In this document: positions 1-8,344 of the stretch, one piece after another
Position numbering within the stretch: position 1 is the first letter of the stretch
How the letters are laid out: each line of letters starts with the position of its first letter
Source: Bdellovibrionales bacterium RIFOXYD1_FULL_55_31
Lineage (GTDB): Bacteria > Bdellovibrionota > UBA1018
Length of the DNA stretch: 35,904 nucleotides
Assembly: GCA_001770175.1 (NCBI GenBank)
Contig: MEQK01000086.1
Location: 65,521 to 101,424 of the forward strand
Reading direction: 5' to 3'
Position numbers and translations under genes: made by a program
Notes under the pieces: model-generated
The model's input: the letters and a program-made list of their open reading frames with translations, nothing else
What the model was told of the DNA's origin: nothing
Database searches by the model: none

Positions 1-366
1 ATTTTTGATTTTCTTCCCCCGATTCTCACCTTGCCCAAGGACGACGCCAGGGTGGCGCCGGCTGCTGAGGCGCCCGGAGGGGGTAATATTTTACTGACCT
101 GGCAACACACGAACTTCACGGATTCGTATGAATTGGAGATCGCGAAGGACGAAAATTTCGACCAGATACATGAGAAGATAACGCGAAAGCAGAATTTCCT
201 GTCCTTGAAGCGGCCGCCTGCGGGGCAGTATTGGTGGCGGGTGAGAAGTCTTTCAAAGAACCTGTCCAGCGCTCCGAGCGCGGCATTCAGGTTTACGATC
301 GAGGACGAGCCGGGGGAGATGGGCGGAATTGGCCGGGGCGCATCACAGGAGCCCGGCGGCGATTAA
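1..366 (+). CDS. C-terminal part of a fibronectin type III-like / FecR-associated surface or periplasmic protein (5' truncated by window edge)
   Basis: Frame 1 is open from base 1 to TAA at 364-366; text 'LLTWQHTNFTDSYELEIAKDENF...QYWWRVRSLS...SAPSAAFRFTI' resembles a Fn3-like beta-sandwich. Confidence 0.6.
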   Translation: MFDFLPPILTLPKDDARVAPAAEAPGGGNILLTWQHTNFTDSYELEIAKDENFDQIHEKITRKQNFLSLKRPPAGQYWWRVRSLSKNLSSAPSAAFRFTIEDEPGEMGGIGRGASQEPGGD

Positions 367-560
367 GCTTTGGGTGCTTGAGGACCGTTATCGAGACGCT
401 TCGCGTTTTCAGAATCTTCGATGTCCTTGCCCTCGAGACCCTTCTTAAAAGCGCCAATACCTTTCCCCAACGCGGCCCCGAGTTCCGGGAGCCGGCGGTG
501 ACCAAAAAGAAGCACGACAACGGCAACAATCAACAAATGTCCAAGGCTGAGTCCAAACAT
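363..560 (-). CDS. tatA: Sec-independent (twin-arginine) translocase subunit TatA/TatE family
   Basis: 65 aa; short N-terminal TM 'GLSLGHLLIVAVVVLLFG' followed by 'RRLPELGAALGKGIGAFKKGLEG' amphipathic helix typical of TatA. Confidence 0.88.
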   Translation of the reverse strand: MFGLSLGHLLIVAVVVLLFGHRRLPELGAALGKGIGAFKKGLEGKDIEDSENAKRLDNGPQAPKA

Positions 561-613
561 GATGAGCCACTCTACAGGAGAGGCATTGGTAGCGTCAAAC
601 CCGATTCTGGGGT

Positions 614-1330
614 ATGCACTTGGCCGTGGCTGCTTCGGAGCTTCTCTGCACGGTAAGTTCTTTCAAAATGCTTACGGCGACGGTTTTCGAACTGAAATTC
701 GAGTCTGATCGCGAACTTCTTTTTAAGCCGGGGCAGTTCATCAGTCTGGTTATTCCCGGGCTTGGCCCTCACGGCAGGGACCTTCGAAGGGCATATTCGC
801 TCGCTTCAGCTCCCGGGTGCCGGCCGCTCCAGCTTTGCGTCAAGCGGGTGAGCGGTCCGGGCAGCCGTTTTCTCAGCGAACTTCGTCCGGGTGATCGGTT
901 CCGGGCATTCGCGCCTTACGGCGACTTCGTTTTTCGCCCTAAGTCTGCCCGGTTCTGCTTCGTCACTACCGGGACCGGAATTGCTCCGGTACGTTCCATG
1001 CTGCTTTCGCCCGAGTATCGATCAGAAGAGCGATCTGGCACGATCTGTCTCTTAGGGGTGCGCGAGGAGGGCGAAATCCTGTTTCGGGATGAACTGGCTG
1101 GCATTCCGGGACTCCGGTTCGTCCCCTGTATTTCGCAGCCCGCGCCCAGTTGGAACGGGTTTCACGGCAGGGTTAGTGATTACGTGCGCCAACTCGGTTC
1201 TGAATTCCCCTGGGCTGAAACAGAGTTTTACCTCTGCGGCAATTCGCGGATGATCAGCGATGTCAAAGCCATTCTGTCTGAAAAGGGTGTGCAAAAAAGC
1301 GCGATTTATCAGGAAATTTATTACCGCTGA
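614..1330 (+). CDS. Ferredoxin-NAD(P)+ reductase-like FAD/NAD-binding oxidoreductase
   Basis: 'KPGQFISLVIPG...RRAYSLASAPG' FAD-binding (RxYS) and 'FVTTGTGIAPVRSML' NAD(P)-binding motif, 'YLCGNSRMI' near the C-terminus. Start could also be 668. Confidence 0.82.
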   Translation: MHLAVAASELLCTVSSFKMLTATVFELKFESDRELLFKPGQFISLVIPGLGPHGRDLRRAYSLASAPGCRPLQLCVKRVSGPGSRFLSELRPGDRFRAFAPYGDFVFRPKSARFCFVTTGTGIAPVRSMLLSPEYRSEERSGTICLLGVREEGEILFRDELAGIPGLRFVPCISQPAPSWNGFHGRVSDYVRQLGSEFPWAETEFYLCGNSRMISDVKAILSEKGVQKSAIYQEIYYR

Positions 1331-1344
1331 AAAACCTCGAACCA

Positions 1345-2958
1345 TCACGGGGCGACGCTGAATGCGAAAAGTCGATCACGCCCGACGACGTAAATTCTTC
1401 CATTTACGATAATCGGGCTCTGATGGCGCTGGACTCCGAAAATCCGATCGGCAGGACCCCCTCCCGCGAAAAGGACTTCGCCCGTTTCACCATCAAAGGC
1501 CTTTAGTTGCTGACTGCCTTCCGTTCCGGGACCGGTTCCATCCGCAGGTCCAACGGTCCAGACGATCGCGTCTGATCTGCCGTCCGGGCTCGAAACAATC
1601 GGCGACCCGAGCCCGTTCTGATTCGCACACCAGGCGATGCGAACCTTCGGAGGCGTGCCCGGGCTGACTTTGATGGCGGTCAGGTCACCTGGCTGGTCAC
1701 CAGGACATCCGATCCCGCGTCCATTGAAGACGAGATAGCTCCCGTAAGGGGATTCGTACTTCGCGATTGCGGCGATCGCTGAACTGGTTGTCACCCGTTT
1801 CGCGAAAACCTGCTTTCCGACTCCTCCGAGCCTATCCCTGTTCACGAGATAGGCGATGCCGTTCTTTCCGATTGAAATGAGAAGTTCCGAAGGATTCGAA
1901 TTTGGCACGTCGAAGGGTGTCGGCGCCGTTCCGCCGAGCCCGCGATCCCTCGTGTCCAGCGACCGCCAGTTCTTCGGCGTGAAGAAGTTGGTTCGATTCC
2001 GCTTGAATGCGGCATTCGTGTCGAGGCGGAGAATCGCTTGTCCGTCATTCCATGCTGAGACACCGAAGGTGCTTCCGGTCGCGATGAACGCGGAGGTGCC
2101 GTCCGAGGTGATTCCCGCTGGAGCCCAGACTCCGCCGCCCCGGGCGCGTGTGGCCCAACTCTTCACGATGCCGGGATCGGAGATCGATACGGCGATGACC
2201 CAACCGTGAAAGTTTCCGCATTCTCCGTGGTGTCCGGTGTAAGGCACGTAAAGCGTGTCGCCGATGAGGGCGAGGGCGCCTTGCTGGTTCTGAACCGAGG
2301 GATCGAAGCTGAATCGTTTGAAACGCGCGCTCTCGGCGACATCGACCGGCCATCCGGCCCGGATTGTTCCGTCGTCAACGGAGATCGCGAAGATCAGATG
2401 TTTTTTCGTGACACCTCCGTCGGGCGTTGTCATCGCATTCACGAACAGAGTTCTGGATTCCGGGTCGATGATGGGGGTCCCCGTTATTCCGACGGGATCG
2501 ATATTTCCGCATGGGAGGTGTTCTCGCGGGACCGGAGCGCCGAGTGTTTGCGACCAAACATTGGCTCCGGAACTTGCCTCAATGGCGTGCACGAGATTTC
2601 GTTCGGTGCTGATGATGATGAGATCGCGAAGTCCACCCGGAGTTTGGGCCGAGGGAAAGTAGAGCGGCTGGGCATAAACAGGCCCGTCGAGTTTCGCTAT
2701 GAACGCGGGATCAAGACGAAGCGCCGATGCTGTGTTCTTGCTCAGAATGGGATCAATGTATAGCCCGTCACGTGCCGGACTGTTTTGGTGCTGAAGAACC
2801 GGGGTTCCCCCCGTCCTTTTTGTCGCCATGGCTGTCGCTGCGGTGCCTGCTTCGGCTTTTTTTGAGCTGTGTGCGGCATTTGGCCGTTTGGGAAATTTTT
2901 CCGTGCAGCCGGTCAGGGTGAGCGCGACGAGAGACCACAGGATCAGTGAAACTTCCAT
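1345..2958 (-). CDS. PQQ-like beta-propeller lipoprotein
   Basis: N-terminal signal with lipobox 'ALTLTGC'; repeated blade text such as 'LVHAIEASSGANVWSQTLGAPV', 'LKAFDGETGEVLFAGG', 'IYVVGRDRLFAFSV'. Confidence 0.75.
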   Translation of the reverse strand: MEVSLILWSLVALTLTGCTEKFPKRPNAAHSSKKAEAGTAATAMATKRTGGTPVLQHQNSPARDGLYIDPILSKNTASALRLDPAFIAKLDGPVYAQPLYFPSAQTPGGLRDLIIISTERNLVHAIEASSGANVWSQTLGAPVPREHLPCGNIDPVGITGTPIIDPESRTLFVNAMTTPDGGVTKKHLIFAISVDDGTIRAGWPVDVAESARFKRFSFDPSVQNQQGALALIGDTLYVPYTGHHGECGNFHGWVIAVSISDPGIVKSWATRARGGGVWAPAGITSDGTSAFIATGSTFGVSAWNDGQAILRLDTNAAFKRNRTNFFTPKNWRSLDTRDRGLGGTAPTPFDVPNSNPSELLISIGKNGIAYLVNRDRLGGVGKQVFAKRVTTSSAIAAIAKYESPYGSYLVFNGRGIGCPGDQPGDLTAIKVSPGTPPKVRIAWCANQNGLGSPIVSSPDGRSDAIVWTVGPADGTGPGTEGSQQLKAFDGETGEVLFAGGGPADRIFGVQRHQSPIIVNGRIYVVGRDRLFAFSVAP

Positions 2959-3053
2959 TTGTTACCTCGTACGGCTCGCGCGCACGGGCATTTCGAATTC
3001 CGTACCATCAGACGATAAGCCCGCAGGGTTGAAGGAAATTTTTGCAAGATTAC

Positions 3054-3108
3054 GCGGCAGGACAGTCCGCTTTTTGCATCGGGCGGCCATGGCTCAGGCG
3101 AAAGCCGT
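3054..3108 (+). promoter_or_regulatory. Possible structured 5' leader of the decaheme cytochrome gene (two small hairpins)
   Basis: GCGG(3054-3057)...CCGC(3067-3070) followed by TTTTT (3071-3075), then ATGGCT(3089-3094)-CAGGCGAA-AGCCGT(3103-3108), just before the AAAGGGGG Shine-Dalgarno and ATG 3126. Stems are short. Confidence 0.2.
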
Positions 3109-3125
3109 AAAGGGGGACTCGTCTC

Positions 3126-4022
3126 ATGAAGAATATCCTGCTGCTGTTAGTTCTCAGCGCGTTTGCCTCTGGTCGAGCATACGGCGCGATCGAGCGCGCG
3201 TCCGTGGACAAGTGCAAAGGCTGTCATGAGGGCGTTGTGAACAGCTTCCTTGATGGCACGCATCACGGCAAAGCCTGGAGCAAGGACCAGACCGGCCCCA
3301 AGTACAATTGCGAGACTTGCCACGGAAACGGTGATCAGCACATCAATGACAATAAGATCGAATCGATCATCAGCTTTTCCAAGAAGTCCGCGCAAAAGCC
3401 CGGCAAACTCAACGACGTATGCATGAATTGCCACGGCAAGAGCTCCGATCTCATGTTCTGGAGCGCGGGCAAGCACAAACGCAATGACGTCGCTTGCTCG
3501 TCCTGTCATTCTATTCACAAAGAAAAACAGATCAGATCGGCATCCACTTGCTTCAGCTGTCACAAAGACATCCGGTCGCAAGTGAATCGTTTTTCTCACC
3601 ATCCGATTCTCGAAGGGAAAGTGACTTGCGTGGATTGTCACAACCCGCATGGAACCTTATCGCATGGAATGATCCGGGCTGAGACAAATAACCAGCTTTG
3701 TTACCGCTGTCACGCCGATAAACGCGGGCCCTTTGTTTTCGAACATCCCCCGGTCGAGGAAAACTGCATGTCCTGTCATAATCCGCACGGCAGTCAGCAT
3801 TTTCACCTTTTGACCCAGAAACTTCCGAACCTCTGTCAGGATTGCCATGATTTCAGTCGGCATCCGGGTACCCCTTATGACGGGAAAAAGGGTTTTCGCG
3901 GAACGAGGGACAACAAGCTCATCGCCAGGAGCTGTTTGAATTGTCACGACCGGATCCACGGAAGCATGGCTCCGCATAACCCGGCCTTTCCGGACAATAG
4001 CGGGAAGGTTTTCACCCGATGA
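3126..4022 (+). CDS. Decaheme c-type cytochrome, DmsE/MtrA/PioA family
   Basis: Signal peptide plus exactly ten CXXCH motifs (CKGCH, CETCH, CMNCH, CSSCH, CFSCH, CVDCH, CYRCH, CMSCH, CQDCH, CLNCH); 'RGPFVFEHPPVEENCMSCHNPHGS' and 'CLNCHDRIHGSMAP' typical of the family; directly upstream of an MtrB-like barrel. Confidence 0.93.
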   Translation: MKNILLLLVLSAFASGRAYGAIERASVDKCKGCHEGVVNSFLDGTHHGKAWSKDQTGPKYNCETCHGNGDQHINDNKIESIISFSKKSAQKPGKLNDVCMNCHGKSSDLMFWSAGKHKRNDVACSSCHSIHKEKQIRSASTCFSCHKDIRSQVNRFSHHPILEGKVTCVDCHNPHGTLSHGMIRAETNNQLCYRCHADKRGPFVFEHPPVEENCMSCHNPHGSQHFHLLTQKLPNLCQDCHDFSRHPGTPYDGKKGFRGTRDNKLIARSCLNCHDRIHGSMAPHNPAFPDNSGKVFTR

Positions 4023-4057
4023 CCGAGCGGAACGAGAACCCCGACCACAGCCCCCGA

Positions 4058-4090
4058 CCCCTAGTAAGCCCCTAGTAAGCCCCTAGTAAG
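4058..4090. repeat. Three perfect tandem copies of an 11-bp unit CCCCTAGTAAG
   Basis: 4058-4068, 4069-4079, 4080-4090 are identical; the last copy runs directly into GGAGG (4091-4095), the Shine-Dalgarno for ATG 4101. Confidence 0.97.
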
Positions 4091-4100
4091 GAGGACGAGC

Positions 4101-6209
4101 ATGAAAAGAACGACGTATTGGATCTCGTTTCAGCTGTTAATGGCGGGCGTATTCGCGTCCGCGGCATCGGCGGATTTTACGCTGGGCACCTGGGATCTTT
4201 CGGCCGGAGTGGGGCTGGGCGCTCAACTCACGAACATTCGGAAGTCGAGTGCGAAATGGGTGGAATACCGTGATTTTCGCAACTCGGCTCTGGCAAACGC
4301 CTACCTAAACGCCGAGAGAGCCTCATATCGTCTTAATTTGGAGGCGACGCGAATCGGGTTGGATGATCAGGAATACGTCCTTTCAGGCGGACGGTACGGA
4401 AGTTTTCAATACGATATTTTCTACAACTCGATCATTCATAACCTGTCCTTCAACGCGCTAACCTTCTATTCCAATCCAGGATCCGACACGCTCAACTGGG
4501 GTGCGGGTGTCAGTCCGACGGCCTCGACGACGTGGCCCTCGCGTTTTGACTACAGCGTCAAGCAAAAGAATTTCGGCGCGAACGCGAGTTATTTTTCCGA
4601 AGGGCCGATCTTTTACTCGATCGGTGTCGAGCAGTCAAAGCCGGGGGGGATTCGGCCGGTCGGAGTGAGCTTGACGACTCCGGGCGGGCCTGGCTTGGAA
4701 CTTCCGGAACCGATTGATCAAAAGAACAACACGGTCGCCATGGAAGTCGGCTACAAGCAGGCGAATTGGACCACCTCCCTGGATGGAAGCTTCAGCCGGT
4801 TCACGAACTTCGTTCCGTTTGTCGAGTTCAGGAACCCGAGCTTCACGGCAACCACGCCGACTGAGAAACTCTCCGTTCCGCCCTCCAATGATTACTGGAA
4901 GATCGGCGGCAAAGCGGCGTGGAATCCAATCGGCCTCAATTCATCGTTCCTCGTCCGGGCGAGTTACGCCAAGCTCACGAACGAGCAGAACTTGTTCGAA
5001 ACCATAGCAGACGGTACCGGAAATACCGGCGATCCGGTCGCCGTTCCTGCTCTAACGAATGCTTTCTCGGGAGATCTGCAATACGGCACCGCGAGTGCCG
5101 CGCTGACCTCCGAACCGGTTCAGGATCTCGAGACGAAGCTCTATTACAATTTTTCCCGCAAGTGGAATCAGAATACCTCGATTACGTTTACCGGAGCGAC
5201 TCCCGACGAAAATGTCACGAATGAACTCTTCTCCTATTACAAACACGACCTCGGGATCGACGTGGATTATCCGCTTCCGGCTAAAACGAAGCTTGGTCTC
5301 GGATATGAGTACATGAATGTCCATCGGCATCGCATTGACGCGATCGCAACGAGAGATCACGTCTACTACGCGGAATTGCGCAACAGTGAGGCGGATTTTG
5401 TTGCGGCTAAAGTAAAATACCAACGACTCAATCGCTCTTCGGATGCCGGTTATACGGAAGGCGGGTTGGAAGGAGATTTTCGAATTCTTTATTATCTGCG
5501 ACGATTTGACGTCACCAATAAAGGTCAGGACAAGGTCAGTGCGGCGCTCGATTTTACCCTCATGGATAACGTCGGGCTGGGTCTCGAGTACACTTATCGT
5601 CTGAACGATTATTATCAGACTATTTTTGGCCGCAATAAGGATCGCTCCAATGAGGTCTACGCAGATCTCAGTTATCAGGTCCCAAGCTTTGGGAGGTTTA
5701 CGATTTTTACCGACTATGAAGTCACGAAATACGAATCTTCGGCCCGAAGGTACAATCCCGGAATCGACCCCGCGCCCTCGACCCCGCCCGACGCGAACAA
5801 TTACAACTGGGGAGCGGGAATCGAGAACCGGACTTGGGGATGGGGTCTTGAAGCGGAACTTCCGATTGTCGAGAACAAGGTCGATTTCGGTGCCGGATGG
5901 CAGCAGTATCGCGGAAAGGGAAATACTGAATTCGGAGTTCAGTCCCTGGGAGCCGCTCCGGCCTACGCCGCGGCACCGATCGGGAATTTCGACAATTATC
6001 TCCGGAACACCCTGCGGGCCAGAGCTCGCTACGCTATTACCGAGAGCTTTACCGCGACTCTGGGGTACCTGTACGAGCTTTTCAAATATGAAGATATCAG
6101 TTTCGACGCGTACACGCTCACTCCAGGAACGAATACGCTGACCGGTGCTTTCTCGGATTACGATTACACCGGACATCTGGGTTATCTCGTCGCCGAAGTT
6201 CGGTTTTAA
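4101..6209 (+). CDS. MtrB/PioB family decaheme-associated outer-membrane beta-barrel protein
   Basis: Signal peptide, 'YGSFQYDIFYNSIIHNLSFNALTFY' characteristic of the family, alternating aromatic strands, terminal aromatic '...VAEVRF'; immediately downstream of a DmsE/MtrA decaheme. Confidence 0.9.
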   Translation: MKRTTYWISFQLLMAGVFASAASADFTLGTWDLSAGVGLGAQLTNIRKSSAKWVEYRDFRNSALANAYLNAERASYRLNLEATRIGLDDQEYVLSGGRYGSFQYDIFYNSIIHNLSFNALTFYSNPGSDTLNWGAGVSPTASTTWPSRFDYSVKQKNFGANASYFSEGPIFYSIGVEQSKPGGIRPVGVSLTTPGGPGLELPEPIDQKNNTVAMEVGYKQANWTTSLDGSFSRFTNFVPFVEFRNPSFTATTPTEKLSVPPSNDYWKIGGKAAWNPIGLNSSFLVRASYAKLTNEQNLFETIADGTGNTGDPVAVPALTNAFSGDLQYGTASAALTSEPVQDLETKLYYNFSRKWNQNTSITFTGATPDENVTNELFSYYKHDLGIDVDYPLPAKTKLGLGYEYMNVHRHRIDAIATRDHVYYAELRNSEADFVAAKVKYQRLNRSSDAGYTEGGLEGDFRILYYLRRFDVTNKGQDKVSAALDFTLMDNVGLGLEYTYRLNDYYQTIFGRNKDRSNEVYADLSYQVPSFGRFTIFTDYEVTKYESSARRYNPGIDPAPSTPPDANNYNWGAGIENRTWGWGLEAELPIVENKVDFGAGWQQYRGKGNTEFGVQSLGAAPAYAAAPIGNFDNYLRNTLRARARYAITESFTATLGYLYELFKYEDISFDAYTLTPGTNTLTGAFSDYDYTGHLGYLVAEVRF

Positions 6210-6243
6210 CGCATATGCAAAATAAAAAAGGAAAGGGGCTCTC

Positions 6244-7032
6244 ATGATTTGTTCTCGTTTTATGAATTTGGCTGGTCTTTTCGTCCTGCTCGTAACCCTG
6301 ACGGCAACCACGGGATGCGGAAAAAAGGGAATCCTGGACCATGTTGTCGTAACCCCGACCGAAAACTTTCAGAACGTTCGGGTGTCGCTGTTTTTCAAGA
6401 GTGACGTTCAGCTCCTGCTCGAGGGAAAGGTCGGAGTCGGAGAGTATGGTCATGTTTACATGTACCCATGGACCGCGGGACGGCCTTTCGAAATGGGATT
6501 CGAACTCAAGTCATCCGTCTTTCACGAGCCCGGATACGTGAACCTGAAGCCCACGATGTATCTTCCGAACGGCGCGCCGATCGGCCTTCCGTACGCCGTC
6601 GTCGAGGTTCGGGGTGAGCAACCGGTCACGCCCACCTTCGATCTTTATGGGTATGTTGATGTAGAGCACCTTTCCTGGCTCGGAATGGCAGGTGTTTTTG
6701 AGATTTCTGAAGGCAGCGACATTCCAGCCGGGCTGACATTAACCCAGGTGTTTTTGCGAGACGAAGCCGGGGTTCCGACCCTCTTCGCGAGTGTCCTCGG
6801 GCCCGCGTTTAACACGGACGGCTCGGTAAAACAGAGAGCCGGTCTCGCGCTGTTCGCGAATGTGAAGGCGCTGGCGCTCAAGACACGAGCTGGTGAGCCA
6901 AACGTGCTCAAGCCGGAAAAGAAGATCTACGTGACCGGTCCGATCGCGACGGATACGCCCAGTAAGAAGGCTGATATGGTTCGGCTGCAACGAGAGATCA
7001 TAGCTGAGGCGAATCGCAGCGCGGGCCGGTAA
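6244..7032 (+). CDS. Uncharacterised outer-membrane-type lipoprotein
   Basis: Signal plus lipobox 'TATTGC'; no CXXCH; no family recognised. Good SD (GGAAAGGGG). Confidence 0.7.
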   Translation: MICSRFMNLAGLFVLLVTLTATTGCGKKGILDHVVVTPTENFQNVRVSLFFKSDVQLLLEGKVGVGEYGHVYMYPWTAGRPFEMGFELKSSVFHEPGYVNLKPTMYLPNGAPIGLPYAVVEVRGEQPVTPTFDLYGYVDVEHLSWLGMAGVFEISEGSDIPAGLTLTQVFLRDEAGVPTLFASVLGPAFNTDGSVKQRAGLALFANVKALALKTRAGEPNVLKPEKKIYVTGPIATDTPSKKADMVRLQREIIAEANRSAGR

Positions 7033-7062
7033 GGCGTTCGAAAAGGAAAGGGGGCAGGGTTC

Positions 7063-8319
7063 ATGAAACGGTGCTTGCGGTTCTTGGTGTCCGTTTTCGC
7101 GATCATGGCTCTGCCCCTAGGTTCGGCTCTTGCGGACAATTGCCTTCACGAGGGATTTCTTCCCAGAAACGAAATGCGCATACCTCCTGATTCGGTATTC
7201 GTGAACGGTATCACAGAGGCAAAGTTTGACGAAATACTGGATCGGACAGTCCGGTTTTACGCTCCCGTCATTTCGAGCCGCGGCGGAGTTCTGGAGCTTG
7301 ATAGAAATTGGCAGGACGGAACCGTGAACGCGTACGCCGAAAGAAACGGTCGTCGCTGGATCATTAGGATGTTCGGTGGTCTTGCGCGACATCCGGCGAT
7401 CACCGAAGACGGCTTTGCTCTGATCACGTGTCACGAGATCGGACATCACATCGGGGGGGCGCCGAAGTACCGTCGAAGCTGGGCGGCGAATGAAGGGCAG
7501 TCGGACTATTTTGCGACTTTGAAGTGCCTCCGAAATCTGTTTTCGCAGGACGACAACGTCGGTATCGTGAGCCGGATGAAGCTTGATCCTGCCGTGGTTT
7601 CGAGTTGTGAAAAGAGCTTTGCCGCTCCGGGTGACGTTGCGCTTTGCGAGCGCAATGCGATGGCGGGCCTGTCAGTAGGGAAGCTTGCAAGAGAGATAAG
7701 CGGTGGAGCAGGGCCGGAAGTCAGCTTCAGTACCCCCGACCGAAACGTCGTCGCGGAGACCTATGACGATCACCCCGCCGCGCAATGCCGTTTGGATACT
7801 TACTTTGGCGGAGTGAACTGCCGGGTTCCCGTATCGCATGAACTTAGCGAAACCGATGCGGCGGCAGGCACTTGTTCGGAAGAACTCAATTTCGAGAGCG
7901 GTTTCAGACCGCGCTGCTGGTACAAGCCGTCCTCAAGTACTGGACCAAATCCGCCGCAAGCCGGCATCGCGCGGGCGCCGCTCCTGCTCGGACAAACCCA
8001 CTTGGTCCTGACGAATCCGTATACCGCGCTCCCGGTGCATTATGACGTTTCCGAGTTTCCGGACGCGTTCGGAGTTTACGTGGAGGTTTCCCAACCGAAC
8101 CGGGAGTTTATCGTGCCGAACGGCACCATTCCCGATCCCTACCGGCTGCTCTGGTTCAGCAGAATCGGCGTGAGGGGCGATGTAGTCATGACACCAGTTC
8201 GGGACCTGCCGGGGTGGGGAACGTATTCCGTTCGGATCATTCCGCTCGATAGCAGTGGAACATCTTCGGTCGGTCGTTTTTCGAATTCAGCAAAGCTTGT
8301 TTTGAGTCCGGCTCGGTGA
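7063..8319 (+). CDS. Secreted zinc-metalloprotease-like protein (HEXXH)
   Basis: Signal peptide 'LRFLVSVFAIMALPLGSALA'; 'ALITCHEIGHHIGGAPKYRRSWAANEGQSDYFATLKC' = HEXXH plus downstream E-x-x-S-D, similar in layout to gluzincin/M48-type sites. Confidence 0.65.
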   Translation: MKRCLRFLVSVFAIMALPLGSALADNCLHEGFLPRNEMRIPPDSVFVNGITEAKFDEILDRTVRFYAPVISSRGGVLELDRNWQDGTVNAYAERNGRRWIIRMFGGLARHPAITEDGFALITCHEIGHHIGGAPKYRRSWAANEGQSDYFATLKCLRNLFSQDDNVGIVSRMKLDPAVVSSCEKSFAAPGDVALCERNAMAGLSVGKLAREISGGAGPEVSFSTPDRNVVAETYDDHPAAQCRLDTYFGGVNCRVPVSHELSETDAAAGTCSEELNFESGFRPRCWYKPSSSTGPNPPQAGIARAPLLLGQTHLVLTNPYTALPVHYDVSEFPDAFGVYVEVSQPNREFIVPNGTIPDPYRLLWFSRIGVRGDVVMTPVRDLPGWGTYSVRIIPLDSSGTSSVGRFSNSAKLVLSPAR

Positions 8320-8344
8320 CAGTTCCGACGAAAGGAGGCTCCGT

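Noticed and set aside
3089-3108. GEMM/c-di-GMP riboswitch upstream of the decaheme gene
   Set aside because: The hairpin is too short and the GEMM consensus (e.g. GACGCAAAGCC-type core) is absent; kept only as a generic structured-leader observation.
5052-6311. 419-aa antisense ORF inside the MtrB-like barrel gene
   Set aside because: Opposite strand of a convincing exported barrel with signal peptide and C-terminal aromatic; the antisense translation shows no domain-like text. Long shadow ORFs are expected at this base composition.
7420-7460. Possible heme motif in the HEXXH protein (TCHEIGHH)
   Set aside because: There is no second cysteine three residues upstream, so it is not CXXCH; the zinc-protease reading fits better.
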